A stretch of DNA of 64,000 bases from the NCBI RefSeq assembly GCF_003076755.1, contig NZ_QDKM01000001.1, positions 682,001 through 746,000 of the forward strand, read 5' to 3'. This document shows, piece by piece, positions 53,385 through 62,366 of the stretch. The position numbers were made by a program, and so were the translations under genes. The notes under the pieces are model-generated. The model worked only from the letters and a program-made list of their open reading frames with translations, was not told the origin of the DNA and did no database searches. Source of the stretch: Pararhodobacter oceanensis. Lineage in GTDB: Bacteria; Pseudomonadota; Alphaproteobacteria; Rhodobacterales; Rhodobacteraceae. Within the stretch, counting starts at the first letter, position 1. Every line of letters starts with the position of its first letter.

Positions 53385-54839
53385 TCAGCCGCCTTCGCCC
53401 GCCGGTTCCGCGGTGTCGTCTGCTGTTTCGGCAATGTCCGGCTCGACCAGCACGCCCATTTCCCAGCGGCCCGAGACCACCTGCCCCGCCGCATAGCGCA
53501 ATTCGCCCTGTCCGACGCGCTCGCCATTGACGAATTCGCCCTCATAGACGTCGCCCGAGGCATAGGTGGCGGTGCCGCGCCCCTCGATGCGCCCGCCGCG
53601 CCATTGGCCGGTATAGGTGAAACCGTCGGCCAGCGTGATCGTGCCCTGCCCCTCGCGCTCGCCATCGACAAAGGCGCCCTCGTAGCGAGTGGCATCGGGG
53701 TAGACCATCACGCCCTGCCCCTCGCGCACACCGGCGTTGAACCCGCCGACATAGATCCGCCCGTCAGGGTATTCCATCCGGCCCTCGCCATGCGGACGGC
53801 CCGAGCGGAATGCGCCCTCATAGACCAGCCCCTCGGCCATCCGCGCGCGGCCTTGGCCTTCCATCCGGCCTTCGACCCATTGGCCGGCGTAGCCGGTGCC
53901 ATCGGCATAGGTGATCGTGCCCTCGCCATCCGGCACCCCGTCGCGGAACTGGCCCTCGTAGCGCGCGCCATCGGGGGCGGTCATCACACCGCGCCCGTCG
54001 ATCCGGTCGGTGACCCATTCGCCGCTATAGACATGCCCGTCAGCAGCGGTCAGCCGCCCCTGCCCGTGGCGCAGATCATCAACGAAAGCGCCCTCATAAA
54101 TGCTGCCATCGGCAAGGATCAACCGCCCGACGCCCTGCAACATCCCCTGCGAGAAGGTGCCCTCGCGGCGGTCGCCATTGGGCATCCGCAGCACGCCGGC
54201 ACCGTTGAGCATATCCTCGGACCATTCGCCATCGTAAACCGTGCCATCGGGGCGGGTCAGACGGCCTTCGCCGTGGCGCTGGTCGGCGAGCATGCCGCCG
54301 ACATAACTCGAGCCATCGGGATAGGTGATCGTGCCCTGCCCCTCGCGCTGGCCATGCGCCCATTCGCCGTCATAGCGCAGCCCGCCGGGGCGCTCCATCA
54401 CGCCGCTGCCATGGGGCTGGCTGTCGTCGAAGTTGCCGGTATAGACCACGCCGGTCACATAGCGCCGCGTGCCTTGGCCCATGATCCGGCCCGCGTCCCA
54501 ATTGCCCTCGTAAGACGAGCCATCGGCAAAGACCATGCGCCCCTGCCCATGCGGGCTGCCATCGAGAAACGCACCCTCATAGACCGAGCCATTGGGATAG
54601 CGCGCGGTGCCGGTGCCGGTGATCTCGCCCTGCGCCCATTCGCCGGTGTATTCAAAACCGTTGGGCAGGCGGTAGGTGCCCTGCCCGTGCTGCAACCCGT
54701 CCAGAAAGGTGCCCTCATAGATGCCGCCATCGGGATACTGCCGGGTGATGACATCGCTGAGATCCTGCGCCGCTAAGGGACCGGCCAACATGAGGGCCAG
54801 AACACCAGCAGCCAAGACCGGGTTGGGTCGCTTCGTCAT
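53385..54839 (-). CDS. Exported MORN-repeat protein with 18 full repeats
   Basis: 484 residues: signal peptide (NPVLAAGVLALMLAGPLAAQD), then an uninterrupted array of 18 complete 23-residue MORN repeats of the form (x)YEGxFxxGxxHGxGxxxxxxG and a nineteenth partial unit (QVVSGRWEMG), then an acidic tail ending AEPAGEGG. In MORN proteins such arrays form an elongated beta-ladder; roles in membrane lipid or protein contact are proposed. ATG 54839 is chosen since AAAGGG lies about ten bases upstream; the ATG at 54848 sits directly on that site. Between exonuclease and pheS. Confidence 0.9.
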   Translation of the reverse strand: MTKRPNPVLAAGVLALMLAGPLAAQDLSDVITRQYPDGGIYEGTFLDGLQHGQGTYRLPNGFEYTGEWAQGEITGTGTARYPNGSVYEGAFLDGSPHGQGRMVFADGSSYEGNWDAGRIMGQGTRRYVTGVVYTGNFDDSQPHGSGVMERPGGLRYDGEWAHGQREGQGTITYPDGSSYVGGMLADQRHGEGRLTRPDGTVYDGEWSEDMLNGAGVLRMPNGDRREGTFSQGMLQGVGRLILADGSIYEGAFVDDLRHGQGRLTAADGHVYSGEWVTDRIDGRGVMTAPDGARYEGQFRDGVPDGEGTITYADGTGYAGQWVEGRMEGQGRARMAEGLVYEGAFRSGRPHGEGRMEYPDGRIYVGGFNAGVREGQGVMVYPDATRYEGAFVDGEREGQGTITLADGFTYTGQWRGGRIEGRGTATYASGDVYEGEFVNGERVGQGELRYAAGQVVSGRWEMGVLVEPDIAETADDTAEPAGEGG

Positions 54840-55025
54840 AAATTCCATCCCTTTAGGTCGCTTCCAGGCGCAGCTTTCGATCCGCCGCGCGCGCCCAAAC
54901 CTAGTTGAGCCGCGCGGGTGCTGGCAAGAGCGGAAGGGGCGGAAATCCGGCTTGTGAGGACGCCGCGTGCCCATGATCGGGCCAGACCGGCGCGCAATCG
55001 CCCAAACCGGCGCCAGCGGCGCGGC

Positions 55026-56096
55026 TTAGCCCGCGTGAATCGTCGGGGCTTGCAGGGCGCTGAAGCCGTAGTGGCGCAGCCAGCGCAGGTCGCTCTCAAA
55101 GAAGGCGCGCAGGTCGGGGATGCCGTATTTCAGCATCGCCATCCGGTCGATGCCCATGCCAAAGGCAAACCCCTGCCAGACCTCGGGGTCGATACCGCCG
55201 TCGCGCAGCACATTCGGATGCACCATGCCGGAGCCCAGCACCTCCATCCAGCCGTCGCCCTCGCCGACGCGCAACTGTCCGCCGACCCATGAGCATTGGA
55301 TATCGACCTCGGCCGAGGGCTCGGTGAAGGGGAAATGCGAAGCGCGGAAGCGGGTTTTCACCTTGGTGCCGAAATAGGCGCTGAAGAATTCCTCGAGCAC
55401 CCATTTCAGGTTGGCCATCGAGATATCCTTGTCGATCGCCAGACCCTCGATCTGGTGGAACATCGGCGTATGGGTGACATCCATATCCATCCGGTAGACC
55501 CGCCCCGGCGCGATCACCCGGATCGGGGCGCCCTGATCCTGCAGCGCGCGGATCTGCACCGGGCTGGTATGGGTGCGCAGCACATGCGGCGGGCGGTTGT
55601 CACCCTCGGCGCGGTGCATGAAGAAGGTGTCATGCTCTTGGCGCGCGGGGTGTTCGGGCGCGATGTTGAGCGCGTCGAAATTATACCAGTCGGTCTCGAT
55701 CTGCGGGCCTTCGGCGACGCGGAAGCCCATATCGGCAAAGATCGCCGCGCATTCCTCGGTAACTTGGCTGATCGGGTGAATGGTGCCCTTGGCGCGGGCG
55801 CGTCCGGGCAGGGTCACGTCGAGCCATTCGGCCTTGAGCCGCTCGTCAAGCGCGGCGTCATCCATCGCCGCCTTGCGGGCCTTGAGGGCGGCGTCGATCT
55901 CGGATTTCAGCCCGTTGAGCGCGGGACCGGCGATCTGGCGCTCCTCGGGCGACATCTTGCCCAGCTCGCGCATTTTCAGGCTGATCTCGCCCTTTTTGCC
56001 AAGCGCGGCCAGCCGCACGCTTTCCAGCGCCTCGGCACCCTCGGCCGAAGCCACTTGCGAGAGGTATTTCGCTCTGAGTTCCTGAATGCCGTCCAT
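55026..56096 (-). CDS. pheS: Phenylalanyl-tRNA synthetase alpha subunit
   Basis: Catalytic subunit, 356 residues. Coiled-coil N-terminus (about 1-85), then class II motifs: motif 1 region [19 protein letters not shown], motif 2 [20 protein letters not shown], and motif 3 [21 protein letters not shown] 56096 gives [20 protein letters not shown]. The same strand carries pheT 4.5 kb downstream and rplT-rpmI 3 kb upstream. Confidence 0.97.
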   Translation of the reverse strand: MDGIQELRAKYLSQVASAEGAEALESVRLAALGKKGEISLKMRELGKMSPEERQIAGPALNGLKSEIDAALKARKAAMDDAALDERLKAEWLDVTLPGRARAKGTIHPISQVTEECAAIFADMGFRVAEGPQIETDWYNFDALNIAPEHPARQEHDTFFMHRAEGDNRPPHVLRTHTSPVQIRALQDQGAPIRVIAPGRVYRMDMDVTHTPMFHQIEGLAIDKDISMANLKWVLEEFFSAYFGTKVKTRFRASHFPFTEPSAEVDIQCSWVGGQLRVGEGDGWMEVLGSGMVHPNVLRDGGIDPEVWQGFAFGMGIDRMAMLKYGIPDLRAFFESDLRWLRHYGFSALQAPTIHAG

Positions 56097-56264
56097 TGCG
56101 CGCGCGCCCCGTCTGTCTGTTCTGCGTCCGTCTGTTCTGGGCTGTGGCCTAGCTTGAGGCGCGTGTGAATGCAAGCGCGCGGCAGGGATGGATGCGGGAG
56201 GGCGGGCGCGTTTCTGCCCCGTATTTCGCTTGTCGCAGGGCTTTGGGCGGGGCATCAAGGCGCG

Positions 56265-57452
56265 ATGACCACGCACACCCGCCCCCGCACCGCACCGCCC
56301 AACCCGTGGCTAGTCCTCGCCGGATTGTCGCTGGGGGTGTTGGTGACCAACGGGCTGGCGCGGTTTGCCTATTCGCTGATCCTGCCCGCGATGCGCAATG
56401 ATCTGGGCTGGAGTTACGCGCAGGCCGGTTGGCTGAACACCGCCAATGCGATGGGGTATATTCTGGGCGCGCTCGGCACGATGATGGCGCTGCGCTGGAT
56501 CTCTCCGAACCGGCTGTTTTCTGTCGGGCTGATCACCACGGTGCTGGCGATCACCGCGACCGGCGTCTTGCCGGACCTGTGGTGGCAGAGCCTGTGGCGG
56601 TTCCTGACCGGCGGCGCCGGAGCGCTGTCTTTTGCCACCGCGGGCACTTTGGCGGCGCGGTTGTTTGCCGATGACCCGAAGCGCAGCGCGTTGGGGATCG
56701 GGATATTGTTCGGTTCTGGCGGCGGCACCGCGATCATGTTGATCGGCGCGACCCTGCCGCCGATGCTGGGCGCATGGGGCGATGCCGCCTGGCCCTGGGC
56801 CTGGGTGATCACCGGAGGGATTGGCGCGCTTTGCCTGCCGCTGGGCCTGTGGTCGGCGCGGGCCACGCGCACGCCGCGCGCGCCGATCCCCACCTCCGGC
56901 CCGCTGCCATGGCGCCGGATGCTGCCGGAACTGGCCGGATATGCGGGCTTCGGTTTGGGTTATATCGTCTATCTGACTTTTCTGTCCGCATGGATGGCCG
57001 AGCAGGATGCCAGCACCCTGCAAGTGGCGCTGGTCTGGGTGCTGTTGGGCCTCTGCATCACCCTGTCGCCGCTCATCTGGCGCGGGGTGTTCGCGCGCCA
57101 TTCCGGCGGTCGCCCGCTGGCGATGGTGCTGACCGCGATTGCCTTGGGTTCGGCGCTGCCGGTGCTTTGGCCGGGGTTGGGCGGATTGCTGGTTTCGGCG
57201 CTGGTCTTTGGCGGCTCGGTGTTCATGGCGCCGCCGGCGATCACCACCTTCACCCGCCGCAACCTGCCCGCTGAGAGCTGGGGCCGCGCGATCAGCCTGT
57301 TTACCGTGGTCTTCGCGGTGGCGCAGACCATCGGGCCCTATGCGGCGGGGATTTTGGGTGATTATGCGGGCAGTATCGGGGCAAGCCTGCTGGCCGCCTC
57401 GGCGCTGCTGCTGATCGGCGCGGGGATTGCGCTCAGACAGCGCAGCCTGTGA
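56265..57452 (+). CDS. MFS transporter, YbfB/YjiJ family
   Basis: 395 residues with twelve predicted helices. Family blocks: a conserved [20 protein letters not shown] at the front, [18 protein letters not shown], and a C-terminal half with [20 protein letters not shown]. Substrate unknown. ATG 56265 follows CAAGGCGCG. Divergent from pheS and interposed between pheS and rplT. ccdA-like gene follows after 112 bases. Confidence 0.88.
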   Translation: MTTHTRPRTAPPNPWLVLAGLSLGVLVTNGLARFAYSLILPAMRNDLGWSYAQAGWLNTANAMGYILGALGTMMALRWISPNRLFSVGLITTVLAITATGVLPDLWWQSLWRFLTGGAGALSFATAGTLAARLFADDPKRSALGIGILFGSGGGTAIMLIGATLPPMLGAWGDAAWPWAWVITGGIGALCLPLGLWSARATRTPRAPIPTSGPLPWRRMLPELAGYAGFGLGYIVYLTFLSAWMAEQDASTLQVALVWVLLGLCITLSPLIWRGVFARHSGGRPLAMVLTAIALGSALPVLWPGLGGLLVSALVFGGSVFMAPPAITTFTRRNLPAESWGRAISLFTVVFAVAQTIGPYAAGILGDYAGSIGASLLAASALLLIGAGIALRQRSL

Positions 57453-57564
57453 GAGGAGGGGCGATCACGCATTTGTCATGGGATCAGCCGCCGCGTGGTG
57501 CAATTTTTCCGCCGCCGCCGCGTAAAGTCCATCATGCGCCCCTTCACAACACGGCCCGACTCTC

Positions 57565-58293
57565 ATGATTGACCTTGTCTTCGGTTTCCTCGCCGGGGTT
57601 TTGACCCTGCTCAACCCCTGCGTGCTGCCGGTATTGCCGATTATCCTGGCCTCCTCGCTAAGCGCCGACCGCCGCGGGCCGCTGTATCTGACCGCGGGCA
57701 TGGCGGTCAGTTTCGTTGCCATCGGGCTGGCGCTGGCGCGGCTGGGTCCGGCGCTCGGCATCACGCCCGAAACCGTCGAGGCGGCCTCGGCGCTGGTGAT
57801 GGTGGGCTTCGGCTTGGTGCTTTTGGTGCCCGCTTTGAACACCCGCTTTGCCACCGCCACCGCGGGACTGGCGAGCCGCGCCGACAGCGGCATCTCGCGG
57901 CTTGACCAGACCGGCCAGCAATCCGGCCCGCTGGGCATGGCCTTGGGCGGCGTGCTGTTGGGCGCGGTCTGGTCGCCCTGTATCGGCCCGACGCTGGGCG
58001 GCGCGATTGCGCTGGCCGCCAGCGGCGAGGGCTTGGCGCAAGCGGCGGCGGTGATGGTGGCCTTTGCCGCTGGTGTCTCGCTGGTGATGCTGGCGCTGGC
58101 CTACGGTGCGCGCGGCGCCTTGCAGCGGCGTCAAGCCTGGCTGCGCGGGATTGCCAGCAAGGCGAAACCGGTGCTTGGCGTCACTTTTGTGCTGGTCGGG
58201 CTGGGCCTGTGGTTCGGCGTCTTTCGCCTGCTCGACGCCTGGGCGATCGAGACCCTGCCCTATTGGTTCCAAGACCTGTCGATATTGATTTAA
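57565..58293 (+). CDS. CcdA-type thiol-disulfide electron carrier
   Basis: 242-residue membrane protein with about six helices, of the cytochrome c biogenesis CcdA/DsbD-beta family, which passes reducing equivalents from cytoplasmic thioredoxin across the membrane. The two redox cysteines are in LLNPCVLPVLPII (helix 1) and WSPCIGPTLGGA (helix 4). The next gene, a periplasmic thioredoxin, starts 11 bases later and is the expected electron acceptor. Confidence 0.9.
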   Translation: MIDLVFGFLAGVLTLLNPCVLPVLPIILASSLSADRRGPLYLTAGMAVSFVAIGLALARLGPALGITPETVEAASALVMVGFGLVLLVPALNTRFATATAGLASRADSGISRLDQTGQQSGPLGMALGGVLLGAVWSPCIGPTLGGAIALAASGEGLAQAAAVMVAFAAGVSLVMLALAYGARGALQRRQAWLRGIASKAKPVLGVTFVLVGLGLWFGVFRLLDAWAIETLPYWFQDLSILI

Positions 58294-58304
58294 AGGAGAA
58301 AGAT

Positions 58305-58709
58305 ATGCACCGACGCCAGTTCCTCAGCCTCACCGGCGCCAGCCTGATGTTGCCCTTTGCCGCGCGGGCCGCGTTCATCGATTACGCGCCCGGCGTTGCC
58401 GAAGACGCGATGGCCCGCGGCGAGCGGATCATTCTGGATTTCTACGCCACATGGTGCAGCACCTGCGCGCGCCAGCAGCGGGTGATGGACGCGTTGCGCG
58501 CGGAAAATGCGGAGTATGACCGGGATCTGACGCTGATCCATGTGGATTGGGATCAATACGGCGGCGGCGCGCTGGCGCAACGCTTTGCGGTGCCGCGGCG
58601 CTCGACGATTATCGCGCTGAAGGGCGAGGTGGAATTGGGCCGCACGGTGGCGGGGACGCGCAGGGCGGATATTCAGGCGCTGTTTGATCTGGCGCTGAAC
58701 GCGGCGTGA
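58305..58709 (+). CDS. Exported thioredoxin-like protein
   Basis: 134 residues. N-terminal signal MHRRQFLSLTGASLMLPFAARA with a Tat-like charge pattern (RRQFLSL). The thioredoxin fold has the active site ATWCSTCARQQ (CxxC = CSTC) and a C-terminal VPRRSTIIAL loop where the cis-Pro is expected (VP). It resembles the DsbD gamma domain, so with the adjacent CcdA-like protein it forms a split DsbD-type reductase. AAAGGAGAAAGAT precedes ATG 58305. Confidence 0.9.
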   Translation: MHRRQFLSLTGASLMLPFAARAAFIDYAPGVAEDAMARGERIILDFYATWCSTCARQQRVMDALRAENAEYDRDLTLIHVDWDQYGGGALAQRFAVPRRSTIIALKGEVELGRTVAGTRRADIQALFDLALNAA

Positions 58710-58730
58710 GTTGGGGCGCTGGTTAGAGAT

Positions 58731-58832
58731 CAAGGGCAGCGCGGTCACGCGGGGCAAAGCGGAGCGCCGCCCCCCCCCGTTGAGATGGCTGGGGCGCGAC
58801 GCCGCTGCCCGGCGGTGCCCCCGAGCGGGTGG
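58731..58832 (+). repeat. R3-A, copy of a second hairpin-rich repeat
   Basis: Blocks in order: AAGGGCAGCGC, CGCGGGGCAAAGCGGAGCGC, CGCCCCC, CGCTGCCCGGCGGTGCCC. The same order appears 157 bases downstream in R3-B. Confidence 0.75.
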
Positions 58833-58887
58833 TCGTATTGGTGCGGAACTGTTCTTACCAGATGAGGGTGTCCTATCGGGTATAGAA

Positions 58888-58973
58888 CAAGGGCAGCGCC
58901 GAACCGCGGGGCAAGCGGAGCGCCGCCCCGTGGGCGCGGGTCGGCGCTGCCCGACGGTGCCCGTCGGGCGGGA
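58888..58973 (+). repeat. R3-B, copy of the R3 repeat
   Basis: GGGCAGCGCC (58891) pairs with GGCGCTGCCC (58943), enclosing CGCGGGGCAAGCGGAGCGCC; a second hairpin CCGACGG-TGC-CCGTCGG follows at 58951-58967. Direct repeat of R3-A. Confidence 0.75.
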
Positions 58974-58994
58974 CTGATTAACAACAGCGCCATA

Positions 58995-59030
58995 GAAAAA
59001 GGCCGCGCGGGGTGTCCCGGGCGGCCTTCT
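58995..59030 (-). terminator. Rho-independent terminator after rplT
   Basis: On the minus strand: AAGGCCGC (59022-59029) pairs with GCGGCCTT (59000-59007), followed by a T-run (TTTTTC). 22 bases beyond the rplT stop. Confidence 0.8.
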
Positions 59031-59051
59031 CGAATGCAATGGTAGCGAAGC

Positions 59052-59417
59052 TTAGGCGGTGGCCGAGGCGCGGGCGCGCTCGACGATTTGGCCGAAGGCT
59101 TCGGGCTCATGCACCGCCAGATCGGCGAGAACCTTGCGGTCCACTTCGATCCCTGCGGTGTTCAGCATGTTGATGAACCGCGAATAGGTCAGCGTCGGGT
59201 CAATCGCGCGCACCGCAGCGTTGATCCGCTGGATCCACAGCGCGCGGAAATTCCGCTTGCGGTTCTTGCGGTCGCGGGTGGCGTATTGGTTCGCCTTGTC
59301 GACCGCCTGCGTGGCGGTGCGGAAGTTGCGCGACCGGGCGCTATAATAGCCGGAGGCTGCTTTGACGACTTTACGGTGACGGGCGTGGGTGACAACGCCG
59401 GATTTTACTCGTGCCAT
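59052..59417 (-). CDS. rplT: 50S ribosomal protein L20
   Basis: 121 residues, very basic: [20 protein letters not shown], then [22 protein letters not shown] and [12 protein letters not shown], all family blocks. Directly downstream of rpmI with a 13-base gap on the same strand, as usual; infC is not next to them within the window. Confidence 0.98.
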   Translation of the reverse strand: MARVKSGVVTHARHRKVVKAASGYYSARSRNFRTATQAVDKANQYATRDRKNRKRNFRALWIQRINAAVRAIDPTLTYSRFINMLNTAGIEVDRKVLADLAVHEPEAFGQIVERARASATA

Positions 59418-59430
59418 GGATCAGACCTCC

Positions 59431-59631
59431 TTAGCGGTTGTAGGGCATGTAGGATTTGACGATCTTCGCATCCGCAGGACACAGCACCATGGTGCCGCGC
59501 GCATCGCGAATGAATTTCGTCGACCGTTTGATCATACCGTGCCGCTTACCGGCCTGACCGGCTTTGACATGGCCATTGGCCGTCATCTTAAAGCGCTTTT
59601 TGGCGCCTGACTTGGTTTTCATCTTCGGCAT
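59431..59631 (-). CDS. rpmI: 50S ribosomal protein L35
   Basis: 66 residues: [20 protein letters not shown], ending [11 protein letters not shown]. Typical L35 length and basic composition. AGGAGACGGAA precedes the start. First gene of the rpmI-rplT pair. Confidence 0.98.
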   Translation of the reverse strand: MPKMKTKSGAKKRFKMTANGHVKAGQAGKRHGMIKRSTKFIRDARGTMVLCPADAKIVKSYMPYNR

Positions 59632-59714
59632 TTCCGTCTCCTGTCTTTTTGAGCGGTCGTTGCGTGCGACTCGGCATGCCAGTATGGCCGGCCACGCGCG
59701 GATTAAGAGTGTGC

Positions 59715-59743
59715 TCCCTAGCCCGAGCGCCGGGCACTTGCAA
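59715..59743 (-). promoter_or_regulatory. Candidate promoter for rpmI-rplT
   Basis: On the minus strand TTGCAA (59738-59743) and TAGGGA (59715-59720) are separated by 17 bases, about 84 bases upstream of the rpmI start codon. The -35 is good, the -10 weak. Confidence 0.35.
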
Positions 59744-59804
59744 GGGCCAAGCGCAGGAAAACCACTGTTTCACAGCGCCAATCGGGCGCGCGGCATGCCT
59801 TTGC

Positions 59805-60035
59805 CTAGCGGGTCCAATAGCGCCCGAGGGTCTCGACCGCCAGATCGGGCACCTCGCGCCAGATATAGCCGCCCTCGGGATGGGTCAAATACGCCCAGCC
59901 GATCAACCCTGCCGCCATCAGAGCCACAATCAGCGCCGCCCAAGGCGCGCGCCGGTCGGCCCAGGCCGAAACCAGCGCCACCAGCGCCAAGGGCACAAAG
60001 GCCAACCCCAGTAGAAACAGCAGATCCCGGTCCAT
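59805..60035 (-). CDS. Small membrane protein of unknown function between pyk and rpmI
   Basis: 76 residues with two helices (LLFLLGLAFVPLALVALVSAW and APWAALIVALMAAGLIGWAYL) and a C-terminal soluble tail EVPDLAVETLGRYWTR. Very strong ribosome site AAAGGAGGCCT before ATG 60035. 23 bases after the pyk stop, so probably co-transcribed with pyk. Not recognised beyond this. Confidence 0.82.
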   Translation of the reverse strand: MDRDLLFLLGLAFVPLALVALVSAWADRRAPWAALIVALMAAGLIGWAYLTHPEGGYIWREVPDLAVETLGRYWTR

Positions 60036-60058
60036 AGGCCTCCTTTACCCTGCGGTGA

Positions 60059-61504
60059 TTATTCCGCCTCGGCGCGGTAAATCAAGCGTTCATCGCAGGG
60101 CGCGACGCGCAGGATATTGGTGGTGCCGGGCACATTGAAGGGCACACCGGCGATCACCACGATCTGGTCGCTCTCGGTGGCGATACCGTTTTCCAGTGCC
60201 GCCCGCGCCGCGCTGACCACGGCGGATTTAAACCGCTCGACCTTGCCGGTGGCGACACAGGTCACGCCCCAGACCAGACACAGGCGGCGCAGCGTGGTCA
60301 CCGAAGGGCTGAGCGCAAGGATCGGCACCTGCGGACGTTCGCGCGCCACTTTGATCGGCGTGGTGCCGGATTCGGTGAAGCAGCAGATCGCCTTGATATC
60401 GGTGCTCTCGGCAATCTCGCGCGCTGCCGAAACAATGCCATCGGCCACCGTCGAGCGCGCGATGATGCGAAACGCGCTGATCAACTGCGGATAGGTGTCG
60501 TCGCCCTCGACCGAGACCGCGACATTATGCATCGTGCGCACCGCCTCGACCGGATATTGCCCAGCCGCCGATTCCGCCGAAAGCATCACCGCATCGGCGC
60601 CCTCATAGATCGCGGTGGCGACATCGGAGACCTCGGCGCGGGTCGGCACCGGGCTTTCGATCATCGATTCCATCATCTGCGTGGCGACAATCACCGGTTT
60701 GGCCAATTCGCGGGCCTTGCGCACCATGCGCTTTTGCAAGGGCGGCACTGAATGCACCGGCAGCTCGACGCCCAGATCGCCGCGCGCGATCATCAGCCCG
60801 TCAGAGACTTCGGCAATCGCGTCAAAGGCCTGCACGGCGGCGGGTTTCTCGATCTTGGCCATCACCGAGGCCCGTCCGCGCGCCAGCTCGCGGGCTTCTT
60901 CGACATCCTCGGGGCGCTGCACGAACGACAGCGCCAGCCAGTCGACGCCCAACTCGCAGGCAAACTCCAGATCGGCGCGGTCCTTGTCGGAGAGCGCGCG
61001 CACCGGCAGCAGCACATCCGGCACATTGACGCCCTTGCGGTTCGAAATCGTGCCGCCAACAATCACCGTGCAATCGGCGCTTTCCGCGTCGCAGCGATCG
61101 ACCATCAGGCTGATCTTGCCGTCATTGACCAACAGCCGCGCGCCGGGCTCAAGCGCGGCGAAAATCTCGGGGTGCGGCAGGCAGACACGCTGCGCATCGC
61201 CCTCGGCAGGGTCGAGATCGAGCCGGAAACGCTGCCCGTCCTCAAGCTCGACCGCCTCCTCGGCGAAGGTGCCGACCCGCAGTTTCGGCCCCTGAAGATC
61301 GGCCAGCAGCGCGATCGGGCGGCCGGTCTCGGCCTCGACCGCGCGCACCATCGCGTGGCGCTCGGAAATCTCGGCATGGGTGCCATGGCTCATATTGAGC
61401 CGGAACACATCGGCGCCGGCCTCGAAAAGCGCGCGGATCACCTCTTGAGTGTTGGATGCCGGCCCCAGAGTGGCGACGATTTTGACCTTGCGGTTGCGGT
61501 GCAT
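60059..61504 (-). CDS. pyk: Pyruvate kinase
   Basis: Last step of glycolysis. 481 residues. Landmarks: KIVATLGPASNT, the Arg-Asn block FRLNMSHGTH, LADLQGPKLRVG, VMAKIEKPAAVQAFD with the catalytic Lys, GDLGVELP, and ATQMMESMIESPVPTRAEV with the signature Thr. Ends YRAEAE. ATG 61504 follows GGAAGGACGCGCGTC; the 24-residue in-frame extension upstream is not needed. Confidence 0.97.
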   Translation of the reverse strand: MHRNRKVKIVATLGPASNTQEVIRALFEAGADVFRLNMSHGTHAEISERHAMVRAVEAETGRPIALLADLQGPKLRVGTFAEEAVELEDGQRFRLDLDPAEGDAQRVCLPHPEIFAALEPGARLLVNDGKISLMVDRCDAESADCTVIVGGTISNRKGVNVPDVLLPVRALSDKDRADLEFACELGVDWLALSFVQRPEDVEEARELARGRASVMAKIEKPAAVQAFDAIAEVSDGLMIARGDLGVELPVHSVPPLQKRMVRKARELAKPVIVATQMMESMIESPVPTRAEVSDVATAIYEGADAVMLSAESAAGQYPVEAVRTMHNVAVSVEGDDTYPQLISAFRIIARSTVADGIVSAAREIAESTDIKAICCFTESGTTPIKVARERPQVPILALSPSVTTLRRLCLVWGVTCVATGKVERFKSAVVSAARAALENGIATESDQIVVIAGVPFNVPGTTNILRVAPCDERLIYRAEAE

Positions 61505-61709
61505 GACGCGCGTCCTTCCTTGATCTTTCTGCGATCTATCTGCCGAGGGTATCGCGTATTTCGGGCGCAACAGCAACGGCTCGCTTGTGCGGTGTTAACG
61601 CTAGCAATCTACAGGCTCCCACGCTGGTGACAAGCCGCCGTGGCGCCATACGCTTGACCCCTGCGGTGCAAAGCGCCACCTGTAAGCCAAGCAATCACAG
61701 GAGATTTTG

Positions 61710-62024
61710 ATGGATGACGCCACGCAGATGAAACTCGAAGCCGCGACCTTCCGGCGGTTGATGCAGCATCTGCTGCACGACCGCAAAGACGTGCAGAATA
61801 TCGACATGATGAATCTTGCAGGGTTTTGCCGCAACTGCCTGAGCCGCTGGTATCAAGAGGCCGCCGCCGAAGAGGGGATCACGCTGGGCAAATCCGAGGC
61901 CCGCGAGATCGTCTACGGCATGCCCTATGACGACTGGCGCGCGCAGAACCAGACCGAGGCCACGCCCGAGCAAATCCGCGCCTTTGACACCGCCTTTGCC
62001 GAGAATGTCGGCAAGCCCGAATGA
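61710..62024 (+). CDS. DUF1244 family protein
   Basis: 104 residues, all soluble. Family blocks: LMQHLLHDRKDVQNIDMMNL, GFCRNCLSRWYQEAA with two Cys four residues apart (CRNC) and ALGKSEAREIVYGMPYDDW-type end (here TLGKSEAREIVYGMPY). CxxC-like pair suggests metal or redox function, but the family has no assigned role. ATG 61710 is chosen with CAGGAGATTTTG upstream. Confidence 0.9.
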   Translation: MDDATQMKLEAATFRRLMQHLLHDRKDVQNIDMMNLAGFCRNCLSRWYQEAAAEEGITLGKSEAREIVYGMPYDDWRAQNQTEATPEQIRAFDTAFAENVGKPE

Positions 62025-62366
62025 CCTTGGCGCCCAAGTGATACCACCGCGCGTTCCGGCATCCGTCGGGCCGCGCATGACGGGTGTCCGCACCGGCGCC
62101 AGTGCCCCGCGCGCCCCTGCCCGCCGCTTTGCCTGCCCGAGTCGTTTTCGCCGCTCGCGCGGGGGCAGAGTTCCCGCTGGCTGCCAAAGCACTGTTTCCA
62201 AAACGGAAACGACACCGCGAATCCCCCGATTATTCTCGAATCGCATTTCAAAATGCGCGTATCCGACGCGCTATAGTTGAATCGTTTTTCACCCGCTTGA
62301 CCGGTCTACTCCCGCCTGCATTGTTGATCGCGGGGTGTTTCAAATTTTATTGAAAATGGGGGTAAG
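62025..62366. other. Intergenic region, 342 bp, upstream of the RTX-type gene
   Basis: No gene supported. The distal 160 bases become AT-rich and contain two palindromes (GTTTCC-AAAAC-GGAAAC at 62194 and CGCATTT-CA-AAATGCG at 62242), described separately. It probably holds the promoter of the RTX-type gene. Confidence 0.6.
62194..62257. promoter_or_regulatory. Two palindromes, candidate operators upstream of the RTX-type gene
   Basis: GTTTCC-AAAAC-GGAAAC (62194-62210) and CGCATTT-CA-AAATGCG (62242-62257), 31 bases apart, 110-170 bases before the start codon. Both have perfect arms and no T-run, so they look like operators rather than terminators. Regulator unknown. Confidence 0.4.

Larger units (their letters stand above)
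58710..59051. other. Convergent intergenic gap, 342 bp, with two R3 repeats and a terminator
   Basis: It lies between the thioredoxin-like gene and rplT. It holds R3-A, R3-B and the rplT terminator. Open frames here are repeat-derived; no gene is supported. Confidence 0.75.

Noticed and set aside
53385-54839. Periodic repeats in this gene considered as a CRISPR or tandem-repeat array
   Set aside because: The 69-base period keeps one reading frame and encodes MORN repeats; there are no spacers or palindromic direct repeats.
61927-62280. Open frame of 117 codons over the end of the DUF1244 gene and the following gap
   Set aside because: Arg/Pro/Ser-rich with no domain; its first third is DUF1244 in another frame and it lacks a ribosome site.
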